Shown: piece by piece, positions 11,301 to 22,803 of the stretch
Layout: every line of letters begins with the position of its first letter
Numbering within the stretch: the first letter of the stretch is position 1
Assembly (NCBI GenBank): GCA_963978905.1
Contig: OZ022258.1
Span: 38,859,782 to 38,923,781 of the forward strand
DNA: 64,000 bases
Source: Trichostrongylus colubriformis
Taxonomy: Eukaryota; Nematoda; Chromadorea; Rhabditida; Trichostrongylidae
Direction: 5' to 3'
The notes under the pieces: generated by a model
What the model was told of the DNA's origin: nothing
Databases searched by the model: none
Seen by the model: the letters and a program-made list of their open reading frames with translations, nothing else
Program-made: the position numbers and the translations under genes

Positions 11301-11500
11301 NNNNNNNNNNNNNNNNNNNNNNNNNNNNNNNNNNNNNNNNNNNNNNNNNNNNNNNNNNNNNNNNNNNNNNNNNNNNNNNNNNNNNNNNNNNNNNNNNNNN
11401 NNNNNNNNNNNNNNNNNNNNNNNNNNNNNNNNNNNNNNNNNNNNNNNNNNNNNNNNNNNNNNNNNNNNNNNNNNNNNNNNNNNNNNNNNNNNNNNNNNNN
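11301..11500. other. Assembly gap (200 N)
   Basis: Exactly 200 Ns, probably a nominal gap size. Sequence on the right side does not continue the inverted repeat on the left. Confidence 0.99.
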
Positions 11501-11822
11501 ATTTGTTATATAGGATACCATGAAATAATAAATAATTCATAACTAGCGTGTGTGTGTGTGTGTTTCCATTGTCTCTAATTGAAACAGAATTGATTACATC
11601 CTGCAGAATAAGAATAAGTTTTTTTGCGACCTGTCACATTCCATACTAGGTGTTAGTAATCTGAAAACAGTGGCAGTACTATGACATCATTTGAAAGCAT
11701 TTCAGTGAGCATTATAGTGCACGCCTAGTGCCTGACACAATATGCACGTTTCCTGCATAATTTCAACATAGAGTTCACTTATGAGATTGCAGAATACATT
11801 TTTGCTAGGGAGGTAAATGTAA
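11501..11822. other. AT-rich flank with short GT microsatellite
   Basis: A (GT)n run of about eight units lies near 11547-11563. No exon is recognised. Confidence 0.5.
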
Positions 11823-13199
11823 TGGGTTGGGGAATAAGTCCCCGCCGTTTTTTTCAACCCCATTTTTCACATTGTTCCCTTCATCTTTCGACAAAGCTCA
11901 TATATGTTTTCGGTAGAGCTTTTTTTGCTCTACAAAATGCTCATATCTGCTTTTCGATTCTTTCGATTACTTGATATTTATGAGGTTTGGAAATGAAGTA
12001 AGCTCGAGGCAAAAAACTAGCACTTGCGCACCTCATCTTTCTCGTCTGCCATTGAGAACAAAAAATGTTTGTGTATATGTTTCGATAGAGCTTTTTCAGC
12101 TCTACAGAATGGTACCACTTCTTATTCAAATCGCTCAACTTTTTGCTGTTTTTAAGACTCGGAAATGCAGTACTCGCAAAAGTGTGCACTTTCGTTATCT
12201 CCTCTTTCTCGCCTACCATCGAGATTGAAGAAGATGTGCATATATGCATTCGATAGAGCTTTCTTTGCTCTACAAGATGATACCACATTTCTTTTGTATC
12301 CTCTCATATTTTAGCATGTAGGAATAAGCTCCCACCTGATTTTCAATTCAAAATTGCACAATGAATATGATTTTTTTGGCAGAGTGTTCTATACCAATCG
12401 ATAGAGCTCTTTCCGCTCTACAAGATAGTGTTTACGGCTTTCGTAAGAATAAATTTTTGACATTTTTTTAGATCACTCAAATGTCGACGAAATCGAGCAT
12501 TTTTGACACCATGTGACGAAAATGTTCGATTTCGTCGACTTTTGAGTGATCTAAAAAATGTCAAAAATTTATTCTTACGAAAACCGTAAACACTATCTTG
12601 TAGAGCGGAAAGAGCTCTATCGATTGGTATAGAACACTCTGCCAAAAAAAATCATATTCATTGTGCAATTTTGAATTGAAAATCAGGTGGAAGCTTATTC
12701 CTACATGCTAAAATATGAGAGGATACAAAAGAAATGTGGTATCATCTTGTAGAGCAAAGAAAGCTCTATCGATTGCATATATGCACATCTTCTTCAATCT
12801 CGATGGTAGGCGAAAAAGAGGAGATAACGAAAGTGCACACTTTTGCGAGTACTGCATTTCCGAGTCTTAAAAACAGCAAAAAGTTGAGCGATTTGAATAA
12901 GATGTAGTACCATTCTGTAGAGCTGAGAAAGCTCTATCGAAACATATACACAAACATTTTTTGGTCTCAATGGCAGACGAGAAAGATGAGGTGCGCAAGT
13001 GCTAGTTTTTTGCCTCAAGCTTACTTCATTTCCAAACCTCATAAATATCAAGTAATCGAAAGAATCGAAAAACAGATATAAGCATTTTGTAGAGCAAAAA
13101 AAGCTCTACCGAAAACATATATGAACTTTGTCGAAAGATGAAGGGAACAATGTGAAAAACGGGGTTGAAAAAAACGGCGGGGACTTATTCCCCAACCCA
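11823..13199. mobile_element. Foldback palindromic transposon (MITE-like), 1377 bp
   Basis: The whole element is a near-perfect palindrome centred near 12511, with arms of about 685 bp and almost no loop. It starts TGGGTTGGGGAATAAGTCC and ends with the complement. The four bases GTAA flank both sides (11819-11822 and 13200-13203), consistent with a target duplication. Each arm contains four short stem-loops of the form TAGAGC-(6-7 nt)-GCTCTA, at about 11913, 12086, 12254 and 12401 in the left arm, mirrored in the right. No transposase is encoded. The superfamily is uncertain. Confidence 0.85.
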
Positions 13200-13203
13200 G
13201 TAA

Positions 13204-13971
13204 TAAAGTCCTTAATGTGGTATTCATCAATTACGGAAAACTGAGGGTTCGGTGATAGATGAGTCGTCTGACCAGAAGATACGTCGGATGGTCAGCGCTA
13301 GGGTGGCCCATGCGCGCGCCACTGGCAGATTACCTGCGAGTGGGCCCGCCTTACGGCATACACCCATCATAAATCTGCCAGACACAGAGTTGCGAAACAA
13401 TACGCTCTGTGATAAACCAGTGGCGAATGAGTAATAAAGTCAGAGTGTGGCCTTAGTATCTGATTAATAGTCGATTCCAAGATGTTCCTTCATGGCGAAC
13501 GTTGTATAATAATATTTACTGAATGACATCATAGATATCCTTGCCTTACATGTAAAAAAGGATGCAATGGGAACAAGGTACAATGTTGCCTCCCTATATA
13601 TGCTTCCATGACATCATCATTAGCAGGTTCTTTCACATTTCAGCTCAAATTCCACACTTTCTGACAATTCCTCACCACTTTTATTCCTTCTTCAATTTCT
13701 GGAACCAACTGATTCAATAAGGTCAACACATGTGACGGAACATGCCAGATTAGCAAGGATAAATTGCTATACTTGCGCTCTTATGCAGCGAAGAATTTCA
13801 GAGCAAGGAAATATTCCATCAGGTTTTTCGATTTATAGTATCCCGGAAGTCCACAACCTAACCATCAACAGGTCATTTCAAATCATATGTGAATTTCTAC
13901 ACTAAATTAGTGAACTCTAACAAATTCTGACGGGACACACTAAACTATTTAATAGTCTTTTTCTTGAACAG
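13204..13971. other. Unannotated stretch
   Basis: I see no exon with convincing splice sites and no repeat family. Confidence 0.4.
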
Positions 13972-14060
13972 GATGGAGAAATTATGCCCATTGAACATTA
14001 TGTGTCGCCTCACCTACGCAAAATCTGCGATTCATCGCCATCGTTCACAAGCTTGCAAAG
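13972..14060 (+). CDS. Possible internal exon of an unknown gene
   Basis: An acceptor TTCTTGAACAG precedes 29 codons plus two bases (residues begin DGEIMPIEHYVSPHL) and the segment ends at CAAAG|GTCTGT. Codon use and splice borders look real, but I found no flanking exon in a compatible phase and do not recognise the peptide. It could be an isolated false positive. Confidence 0.25.
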
Positions 14061-16979
14061 GTCTGTCTACACTGGATAGTTGTAAGGGTTCATATCGAAA
14101 TATGCTCTCGAATATTTCACTCTCTCCTATTTCGTAACCCCCTTCCTCTCCATGAGCAAGAATGAGCAATCACCATTGAAACCCCTCCGGAAGTGGGTTC
14201 GAGGCATGAAAAATGACACTTTTCATTATAGCAGCGTTGTCCGAGCAGTAAGAGCTCAAAGACTTCCCAAAACCAAAGCAAAAGTCTTCATAAAGTGAGA
14301 AAATACTGTGAAAATTGGCGTTATCGTTTAAGACAGACCCTGATGCCGTAGATATCTTAAGCCTGACGGCACCCACTGATGTTTTCATATTTTAATGACG
14401 ATGAAAGTGATGAGCCACACCACGCTCCTGCTTTAGAGAAAATTTCAAAAACTGCTGTTACCTTTACTTCTTTTATTACTATCCACTTTGTACTTGGCGG
14501 AAGATTTTGGTGAACAAAGTGACTTTTCTGGCACTCACCGTAGAGTCACATACATAGATATGTAGGTAGCTAAAGGGTCAGCGCAGCTGTGATCGCGTTG
14601 TGCGTTCAGGTGTACAGACAAAGGGCATCCATGTCATATGAAGGCCAATGAAGAGCTCGTGACGTCATTGTCACTCTACTACCGTGTTCAGACTATTTTT
14701 ACAGTTACATATAGTTTAGTGCAGGCTGTGGTCGAGTGGGTGTGCGGGGTGTGTACTCTTACTTCAGGATGCCGCACTGCGGCACGTTGTTGGGTCCCGA
14801 AGCGATTAGAAGTCAACTGCGTATCGCACCCCTAGCATTACGTTGTAATCGTTCTGAAACCCAACCACCACGACGCGCATAGCTCACACACACTGTGTCG
14901 CACACCGCTCGTCGTCGTGCGGCATCCTGAAGTAAGGGTACACACCCGGGTGTGCGCATCGCGCAAGAGCTGCGCTGGCCGCTGTGGGTTAAGCTCGCGC
15001 ACATGATCGCATTCGCCGCTTATTCGCGTGGCCTGATCTGGGTTGATCTGGCGCACACCCTGGTTCACTTATCAAAGCCATCCATCCAATAGAAGGACGT
15101 GAACCGTGTTACTGAGGCGCGGAATTTGCGATGAAAATATTCGTAGGGTTGCTATACATAGACAAGTCAGCTGACAGCAGGTTACATCATATTTATGGGA
15201 AACAAGTCTCAATCAACTCATTCGGAGTGGAAAGCTGCAAAGAAGCCGCCTGCCGAACTGCCTTTTGACCTTCGTATAGTCAAAAAAGCTTGCGCCACGT
15301 ATCGTTAGCAACAGGTTTTTTCCCAGTCACAGCATTCCGGACGCTGGTTGCGGTCGAGAGACGAGCAAGCCGCGGTGTATTGCTATGTTATGGCCCGTCA
15401 ACAACACCCGTCATTCGGCAGTAACTGCTCGTCACTATGTAGCCACTGTTATGACACTATTCCTGTTTCCACACGCAATATTATTCGGTAGCACATTGCA
15501 TTTATCAACTTTTCCACACCGCCTAAATTGTTTCCTCATATACATGGTCAACCACCATATGCCCATGTAGCCATAGTGGGCAGATAATTTCAAAGTAATT
15601 TTCAAATTTTTAAATCCAATTCAGTTCTAAATATGTGCCGTTTGAAGTTTGGAAAAGTTTATTAGATTTGAATTGAAGTTTCTTACTAATTCAAGAACCT
15701 GTCTCCAGCTGCTTCCTGCGCAAATTTCGCGTCGCTGTCGTTCTTGGTAAATTCCTATCACAACTTAATTGAACGCAATCCATTCGTTAAACGCCATCGG
15801 TGAAGAGGCGTGGTTTTCAGAGGTGGGCACGGCTCGCGAGATTGGAGATCTACGAGACTTTCCTTCACTACCTTGCTGGCGCTTTGGTAACCATAGCACC
15901 GATTAAGAAACACCTTGCTGATGCGGTTTAGTCAATCAGAAGAATTCACTTCCATCATTACTGCTATTACAGGCATTAATGATGTCATATTGCTTTGTCT
16001 TTCTCATGAATCTCTGAAAAACCATGCATGCATGCATGACTATAATAGCGCTCTCCACCTCAACGTAACAGATTGTCGTAAAGCTTTTCACATGCGTGCG
16101 CAGCACCTTCGCCCCGTGACCAAAGGCAAAATCGGAAACCGTACGTCGAAGGCCTTTTTTTAATTTTTGGGAGAGTTTTTCACATCCTTGTTTCCTACCC
16201 CTTTCTCTAACCAGTTCGGATTTTGGCAGAAAAGTCATTCCTACAAGTGGAACGGCTGTTTTGAACTTTGATGAGCAAATTCCACCCCTTAAGAGAGCAA
16301 AGACGAACGCTTTTTGTCATTGAAAATACAACTGTCATGCGTGCCAGGAATATAACAGCGCTCATTCTCTTTTGTCTCCGACAAGATATTAACGATCGCT
16401 CACGGGGAACTACAAAAAACTCCACTCGCCAACTTCTGCTGAAGAATTGTGATGGCGGAAACTCTAAAGCAGATCCCTTTTTTCAAGAAGATTCTCGCCT
16501 TTACGGCGCACATGGTAGTCTCAGTACCCTGGTCATGTTTCAGAAATGTATTACGAATTCTGGAGCTATATGAAAACAAAAGAAAAATTTTAAGAATCAA
16601 AAAATGAGAAACATGCCACGATTCACACTACGACTAGGAGATTATAATCTTTCTCATAAGTGCAGGAAAGCTCTTGACGGCAGATTCCATCGGCGTTCTT
16701 GTTGGATCGAATCGTTGCTCTGAGCAAACAAATACCCGTTCCTTGTCTGAGACCAATCAATGGGGCTTATCTGACAGGGAGAGATGTCAATTTCAATATC
16801 TGCTATCATCCATAAGCCACTGATTGATTAGGCTGTGTATTCGTTTTTAACCCCTCAAAGATTCCGATAATAGTTGAATGTATGGCAATTTCTTTGCAAT
16901 TTCCATTAAATATAAATGCATTGCAATATAACAGGAATAGTTAAACGCTCACCTCTCATCCCTCTGCGCTTTCACTGCA
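14061..16979. other. Gene-poor region with dispersed repeat pieces
   Basis: No gene is supported. Positions 14740-14890 hold a variant of the short CCTGAAG/GAAGCGATTA..CATAGCTCACAC motif also seen at 640-790 and 42920-43040. Positions 16390-16560 resemble 18670-18790 (GATCGCTCA..GGAACTAC and CAAGAATTGTG-type blocks). Confidence 0.4.
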
Positions 16980-17179
16980 TTATTGATTTTTATGTTCGAA
17001 TATCCGAATTCTTCGGATCACCTCATCACTAGCAGAGACATTTTCACGGACCCGACGACCGATGATACGGCCGTCTGCTTCACGCGCATGTTTCGCCATA
17101 TGGTCTCCCGGGAAACGCGTAATAGTGGACGTCATCGGTATTTCCTGAACAACACCAGGGAATGCCACAGTTGCCGAAT
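16980..17179 (-). CDS. Possible terminal exon of an unknown minus-strand gene
   Basis: On the minus strand an acceptor CACTAAAAATAG is followed by about 66 open codons ending in TAA at 16980-16982. The peptide is mixed and hydrophilic (for example AREADGRIIGRRVREN and DEVIRRIRIFEHKNQ), which reads more like protein than noise. No upstream exon in the right phase was established, and the opposite strand is also partly open. Confidence 0.3.
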
Positions 17180-20100
17180 CTATTTTTAGTGCAAATATGA
17201 TTTATTCAGTAAACATGTGTGGTCCCCGACAAACGTCAACCTCTTCTCTCACTGCATATGTAGGGGACATCACTGACGTGCGCTGATGCCTTCATGCCGC
17301 GCTGGTGTGTTTTATACAGATGAGTTTGTCTCAGTTACAGCATCGACATGGCAATGCCTAACTTGCCCAACCGCTTGGTTTCCTAGATCTGTGTTTATTT
17401 TAGCATCTCTTCTGTAATTAAAGGCACCGGGAGGAGGCAATTCTAGCCTACATATGGTACCCTCTTGTAGGTCGGTAGGTTGCACACACACCTCTTTGCG
17501 AAGTCGTCGAGTGTTAATTCAGTGGACATTTTTTATCACAAACGCATTTCTCGTACTCCTCCGCTTATCCTTCTTTTCATTTTTCACTTAATTGTCTTTG
17601 TTTGTTGTTTCATTTGTTTAACATCATCATGGACGAAATCAATTCCGCCTTCTCTGCCCACCGATTGCATTAGAGCACCAAATGCCCGTTTTATAACACG
17701 AGTTTCGCTACACGTTATCTTTTCTGGGCTCAATTTCTGGGGTTCCCATACTTAGCGAAAAATGCTCAGCGAGCAATATTTAAAATACAAAATTAATATA
17801 TACTATACTATGCTATATAATACTATGCAATACTACAGTACAATACTCAACAATACTAGAAACAATACGTAGCAAAAACGCTTGTTATCGATCATGACAG
17901 GGTAGGATAAACAGAATCCTGGTGGCAAAGGTAACGATATCAGGGGAGGGAAGTAATATCGCTTAATTTCGGGTGATAACGTCAATTAGAAAAATGTGCG
18001 AATGCCCTGCTGTGATCTCATCAAAGCCCACGGTAGGGAACACCCTATTTTTGGGGTTTTTGAAAATTTTTTCGATATCTCCTTCATTTCTGGGTTCTTG
18101 AAGGTATAAGTAATAAGGGCGTAATAAGAGTCGAATATCAAAAGTTTATCGAATACATTATCAGGTTCTTACTGGAAGGAAAGCGAGGAAAAACGGATTG
18201 GATTGCTCAAAAACCCGAGAAGAAGACCCCTTTTCTACATAAGTGGCAGCTGTTGAGGAAGACGGCTCTTATAAAACCCGAGGCGCTCCTTTTCACTTTG
18301 AATTTCGCCACGTATGGTCATCCTAGTCCCGTAGCTTTTATTTGGATGACTCAGTTTAGGAGTTCTCATTACTCACATACCCCTACCACTGTCTTTAACA
18401 TTCATAAACTTTACTGAGCGTAACGGTCGACGAAGATCATCGTGTGTTGTGCCTTTCAATTCAGAAAAAAACACGACAGTTTAAAAAAACTGACAAAATA
18501 ATAGAACGGCAAACTGACAAATGCGAAAACCGAAAGACTAACGAATTAATGGAATGGCAAAAACACACTAAGGCAAAGTTCTGTTTTTTTTTTCGCCTGT
18601 TATTTGCCGTTTATGCATATGGCATGAGGCACGTTCATGCTTCATTGTTTCATGCCAGCAGCCGCCGACTATTTCTCTAATACACAATAGCGATCATTCA
18701 AGAGGAACTGCAATAAACTCGCCCACCCGTCGACTCAAGAATTGTGGCTGCGAAAAGTTCCAAACAAGTCACTAACGCCGCGCCCTTCAATTAGTGTATT
18801 TCAAATACAGCGAATGGAATCAACGAACAGAATAGGGTTTAGTTTGATTCAGAAATTTTAGAAAAAAAAGAAAGTTTTTCTCATTTTCATTCTTTCCCGC
18901 AACTGAAATAATTGATTAAGTGAACTAATGTAGATAACCTTTTGTCATCACAGCAGCATAGTGACCTTCACGGGTTTGGCCTTTTGTCATATGAAAGTTG
19001 AAGGCTGCTCGTTTAATTAAATCACTTCTTCTCTTTCATCTTACGATATATTTTCTTAAATTCAATTTTATATATTTTTTAATAAAGAAGCTGCGTTTTT
19101 CTGAGCTGCGCACCTTTTCTTTCTTCGATTGGGCAAGTTCTTCTACGAAACTGCTACTAGCATAGAAGGTGAGCCTCGTACCCAATTCATTCCCTTACTA
19201 CCCAAATCCTGCCTTTCAAGTCACAATAGCCAAAAGTCAAGTCTTAGTAATGTGTTTCACGCTAATGTTCACCTATCAACTCGTAGTTTATCTGTTCGTA
19301 CTTCGCGGGCTTGAGTATAAGGAATTCAGTTTCACCGAGATGGAGCGAAGTGAACGCTGTTCCATGCTCCTGGCTTTCTAATGGTAATGTCAGGAGTTTG
19401 ATCTTTGGTTCGCAAAGTACACAGAACTGGAAACCTTTAGTGAGAAATCATTCGAATACAGCAATAAATCAAGGAATGCCAGCAAATAAGAATGAAAAGA
19501 AAACACGGCACAAAGCAAGGCGTAATCGTTGAACTGGTCTCGCAGGGTCGTACGGCGTAGTCACCGCCCCACGGGATGGAGTACGGTGTCAAAGCATCCT
19601 CGATCTGAGCAAGCAAGTGCCTCCACAAGTTCTTACTCCGCCTCGCCCTGCCGACAGAGCTCCATGATTTCTGGAGGGGCATCAGAATCCACCGAGGATA
19701 CCATCCTGTACATAGTTTTCTTAATAAGTAGAAATTGCCTTCTCTCTGCTGATCCAATCTCCTTGAAGTTTCCCATGAACGCCGAACTTTGGTAGTGTTT
19801 ATATGACGCTAGACAAGCTCATATGAGATAGCCGTTCATAGATCGCAATGGTGTCGTTCCCTCGCCTCGCGTGTCACTTCGCTAACGATTCGGCCTTCGG
19901 CGGCGCAAAGGATGGGCGGAGACATTCAGCTCTACCGACCCATCTTGCTGCTATCAGTCAACCATCCCTTGTTTCGTAGTATTCTTTTTGGGCAATAAAC
20001 CACAAACAGCTGTTTTCGACATGGCACTGCCTGCTGAGATTAAGTACCAGTTTGTGGCTGGAGTTAACACTCTCCCCCTTTGTGTCTGCTGCCCTTTCCT

Positions 20101-22193
20101 ATTGCCACTCTCACTATCACTCTCCCGCAAGCGGCTCTGCCGAATATATTCTTTTCTTCATCAGTCTCCCAGTTGTTGCATTCAGAATAACTTCATTTCG
20201 TATGCCATTTCACTATCGTTGACCTGAGCGCTCGGCCACACGTTTATCACTCGTTATTTTCTTACAGGATGAATATTTTTCCAAAAACTGACGGAACATA
20301 ATGTTTCTGAATGCTCTTTAAACCCATATTTAGTAGCATTTGAATATTGAATGGATTGCGGCCTTGATTTTTGTGTGCGTCATTGTTGTTGTGCCCATGC
20401 ACATGTTGTAAACAATGGAGCCTCGGGTATTGCGAGCAAGTAGAAAGCTCTGCTGGGATCGATTTGCTTTCTGTACCTGTGCTATCGGCTCTACCTCCAA
20501 CTCTTCGCACTTTCACATGGATCAACAGAATGCAGAACTCGCATTCTTATCACTTTATTGTGCACTGAATTGTTTCTTAGAGAGGTCCTTATAACATTTC
20601 GTGGGTAATTTTCAAAGTGATAGCATCTTGAAGATAATAGGCAAAAACACCAGTGCGCTTACGCGGCGGGTACTGGTGACGTCACACGTACATATTAGTG
20701 GTGGGACTGGTAGTATATAGTGACAAAGGGGGCAACTAAAGCGTCCCAGTTCATACTAAAATATCGTGCATTCGGGTGTTCTATTAATGTTCTATTGACA
20801 CTCAACAGTTCAGAAGAGATTTCAAGCTACTTTTTTGAAATCATTTTCTCATCCACACTTTGACTGGGAAAGGTGGAGGAGTGCGACTCGACCAAGTGCT
20901 GGTTAGTTACGCTTGCTGTGGCATACTCACACTATCATGTTGCGGCGACTATCAAGAATAATAAGAAAGCGAAATGAACTGTCACTGAATTTACTTATAA
21001 TCTGACTAACCTGATGCAAGCTCATCCACGACCAACTGCTGAAACTTTACTAGTAAACATCAACGTTTACCGAAATTGCTTGGCCGAACATTTAGCGATT
21101 TCCATATCCACCACCTTATGGCCAAGAACTGCTCTTAGGAACGGTGCTCGTGTACTATGGGGGTCGCACACAAAAAGCATTTAAAATCACTGTAGGGATT
21201 CAATTGCATTGTACACATTCGAAACATGTAACATTCACTTGCCTGGTTTCTCATAGAATGTGTATGATCAAGAACGTCAACAAGTCAATAAATAAATCAT
21301 AGTTTACTTCGTAACCATAAAAACTCCACTAGGCCGATATCGACAAATACTAGAAAAACATGTTTTCAAAAATGCGGTGACGTTCTTTGTGAATGGAATG
21401 TTGGCACACTATTTATTAAAATGTTTTTTGTTGTCCTATCTGTTTCTTGCGTTTTCCTTTGGATGATGTTTTTCCTGTGTAAATCTAAGTAATAACTGTG
21501 AGTCAATGAAGTATTTGATTTCTCCTGAACCTAGGTGAAAAGGAAGTGAGCTTTCTAGCAAGTGAATCAAGTTTACGCTAGCAAAAAACATTTGGAATTT
21601 CTGGCACTATTCAACTACCACTAACTCAGACACCGCGAAACGGTCAAAAAATATTGGCTAAAACTTTCCCATAGAGATTGTTTGGGATGCCGATCACAAA
21701 TACCACGTCGGTTTTCTACGTTGACGCCAATATGGTGCAGCACCAAACTGGTGCAACAACTTTTTCACACTAATTTCGTTTGAATTGTAATCCAAGGGTT
21801 ATCAACATTGTGTTCATGAACATGAAACCAGCGCGGACGCCGTTTGACTCAAGACTCAGGCGCCAGTCCTGTTCATTTGTGCTAAGATGGTGCTAATGTA
21901 GCGGGGTAGAATCAACTTCCCGCCGTCGCCTCTCACCTGATGCTATCCTCCAATCACCAGTCCGCACAATCAAAAGTGTATTTTGCCCCAGAAGTGAAGA
22001 AAGGGTTCATTACTTTCTAAGACTTAGGCAAAAATCAACGGAGCGGTGTGATGCCTCCCACTACTATACTAAATCCAATGTTGTGGCACGTTAACGTCTG
22101 AAACGAACGCCATATTAGAAATCATAGCCCCTATAGTTTAAATTTCAGGATTTTTTTGAAGGCAACTGATTGCGTCGATGAGGCCAACGTCAC
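17180..22193. other. Long gene-poor region
   Basis: No gene can be supported over about 5 kb. A degenerate TACTA-rich low-complexity tract lies at 17790-17875. A short exon-like segment on the minus strand at 19637-19705 has plausible borders (TGTACAG and GTAAGA) but no neighbours. Confidence 0.4.
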
Positions 22194-22196
22194 TAA

Positions 22197-22287
22197 GGCC
22201 GCTTCCATACTTTGCGCACCGACGCCGTCACGCGCGTGACGCAGGCACGCGCGTGACGGCGTCGGTGCGCAAAGTATGGAAGCGGCC
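22197..22287. mobile_element. GC-rich hairpin MITE, copy 1
   Basis: This 91-bp element is almost a perfect hairpin with arms of about 42 bp, starting GGCCGCTTCCATACTTTGCG and ending with its complement. It is flanked by TAA on both sides (22194-22196 and 22288-22290). A 3-bp TWA duplication and GG-beginning termini are features of the PIF/Harbinger superfamily; assignment is inference because no transposase is present. Confidence 0.9.
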
Positions 22288-22794
22288 TAACGGATGTCAT
22301 AACCATAGTCGGCACCTCTAATAGCCCTTATAGGTGGTTTTAGCGAAATTATTTCTTTTGACCTACTCGTGGTATCCGTTGTAGTGATAGTCCATTAGCG
22401 TCTAATTTCTTTTGTGCTGTGGCTTATATCTCAAAGCTCATCAGTGCTCTAAAAGTTGATGGGATTTCGTAGAAGTGGACCTTTTCAGAGGTGGCACCTA
22501 TAACAGATGGGTCAAATACCGAATTTTCCCTGTGGAACTTGAAACAGAGAACGTCCCATTGACTCAGCGGAATACGTTTCCAGTTTCAAGTACTCGCTTT
22601 GGAACGCTTTTTGTGACAGAATAACACATCCCTCCAATTGTCAAGATTTCAGTAGCTCAGATACCTGAAAACCTCTTTGAATTTTGCTATCGTTTTTGGC
22701 CTTTGATATTGTGCGGGAGCATGTGAGATTCATCAAGAGACATTGCCGCTACTTTTCCCTCTCTGCCATGGATGTTCCATTTCGACTAAAAACG

Positions 22795-22803
22795 ACTTTT
22801 CAG
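22795..22803 (+). promoter_or_regulatory. Probable spliced-leader trans-splice acceptor
   Basis: The sequence ACTTTTCAG ends two bases before the ATG at 22806. TTTTCAG directly before a start codon, with no upstream donor, is the normal nematode signature of SL trans-splicing. It also decides the start codon. Confidence 0.6.

Noticed and set aside
19637..19705. Short minus-strand exon-like segment (VDSDAPPEIMELCRQGEAE) with plausible splice borders
   Set aside because: It has no compatible neighbouring exon, is only 69 bp, and the plus strand is also open.
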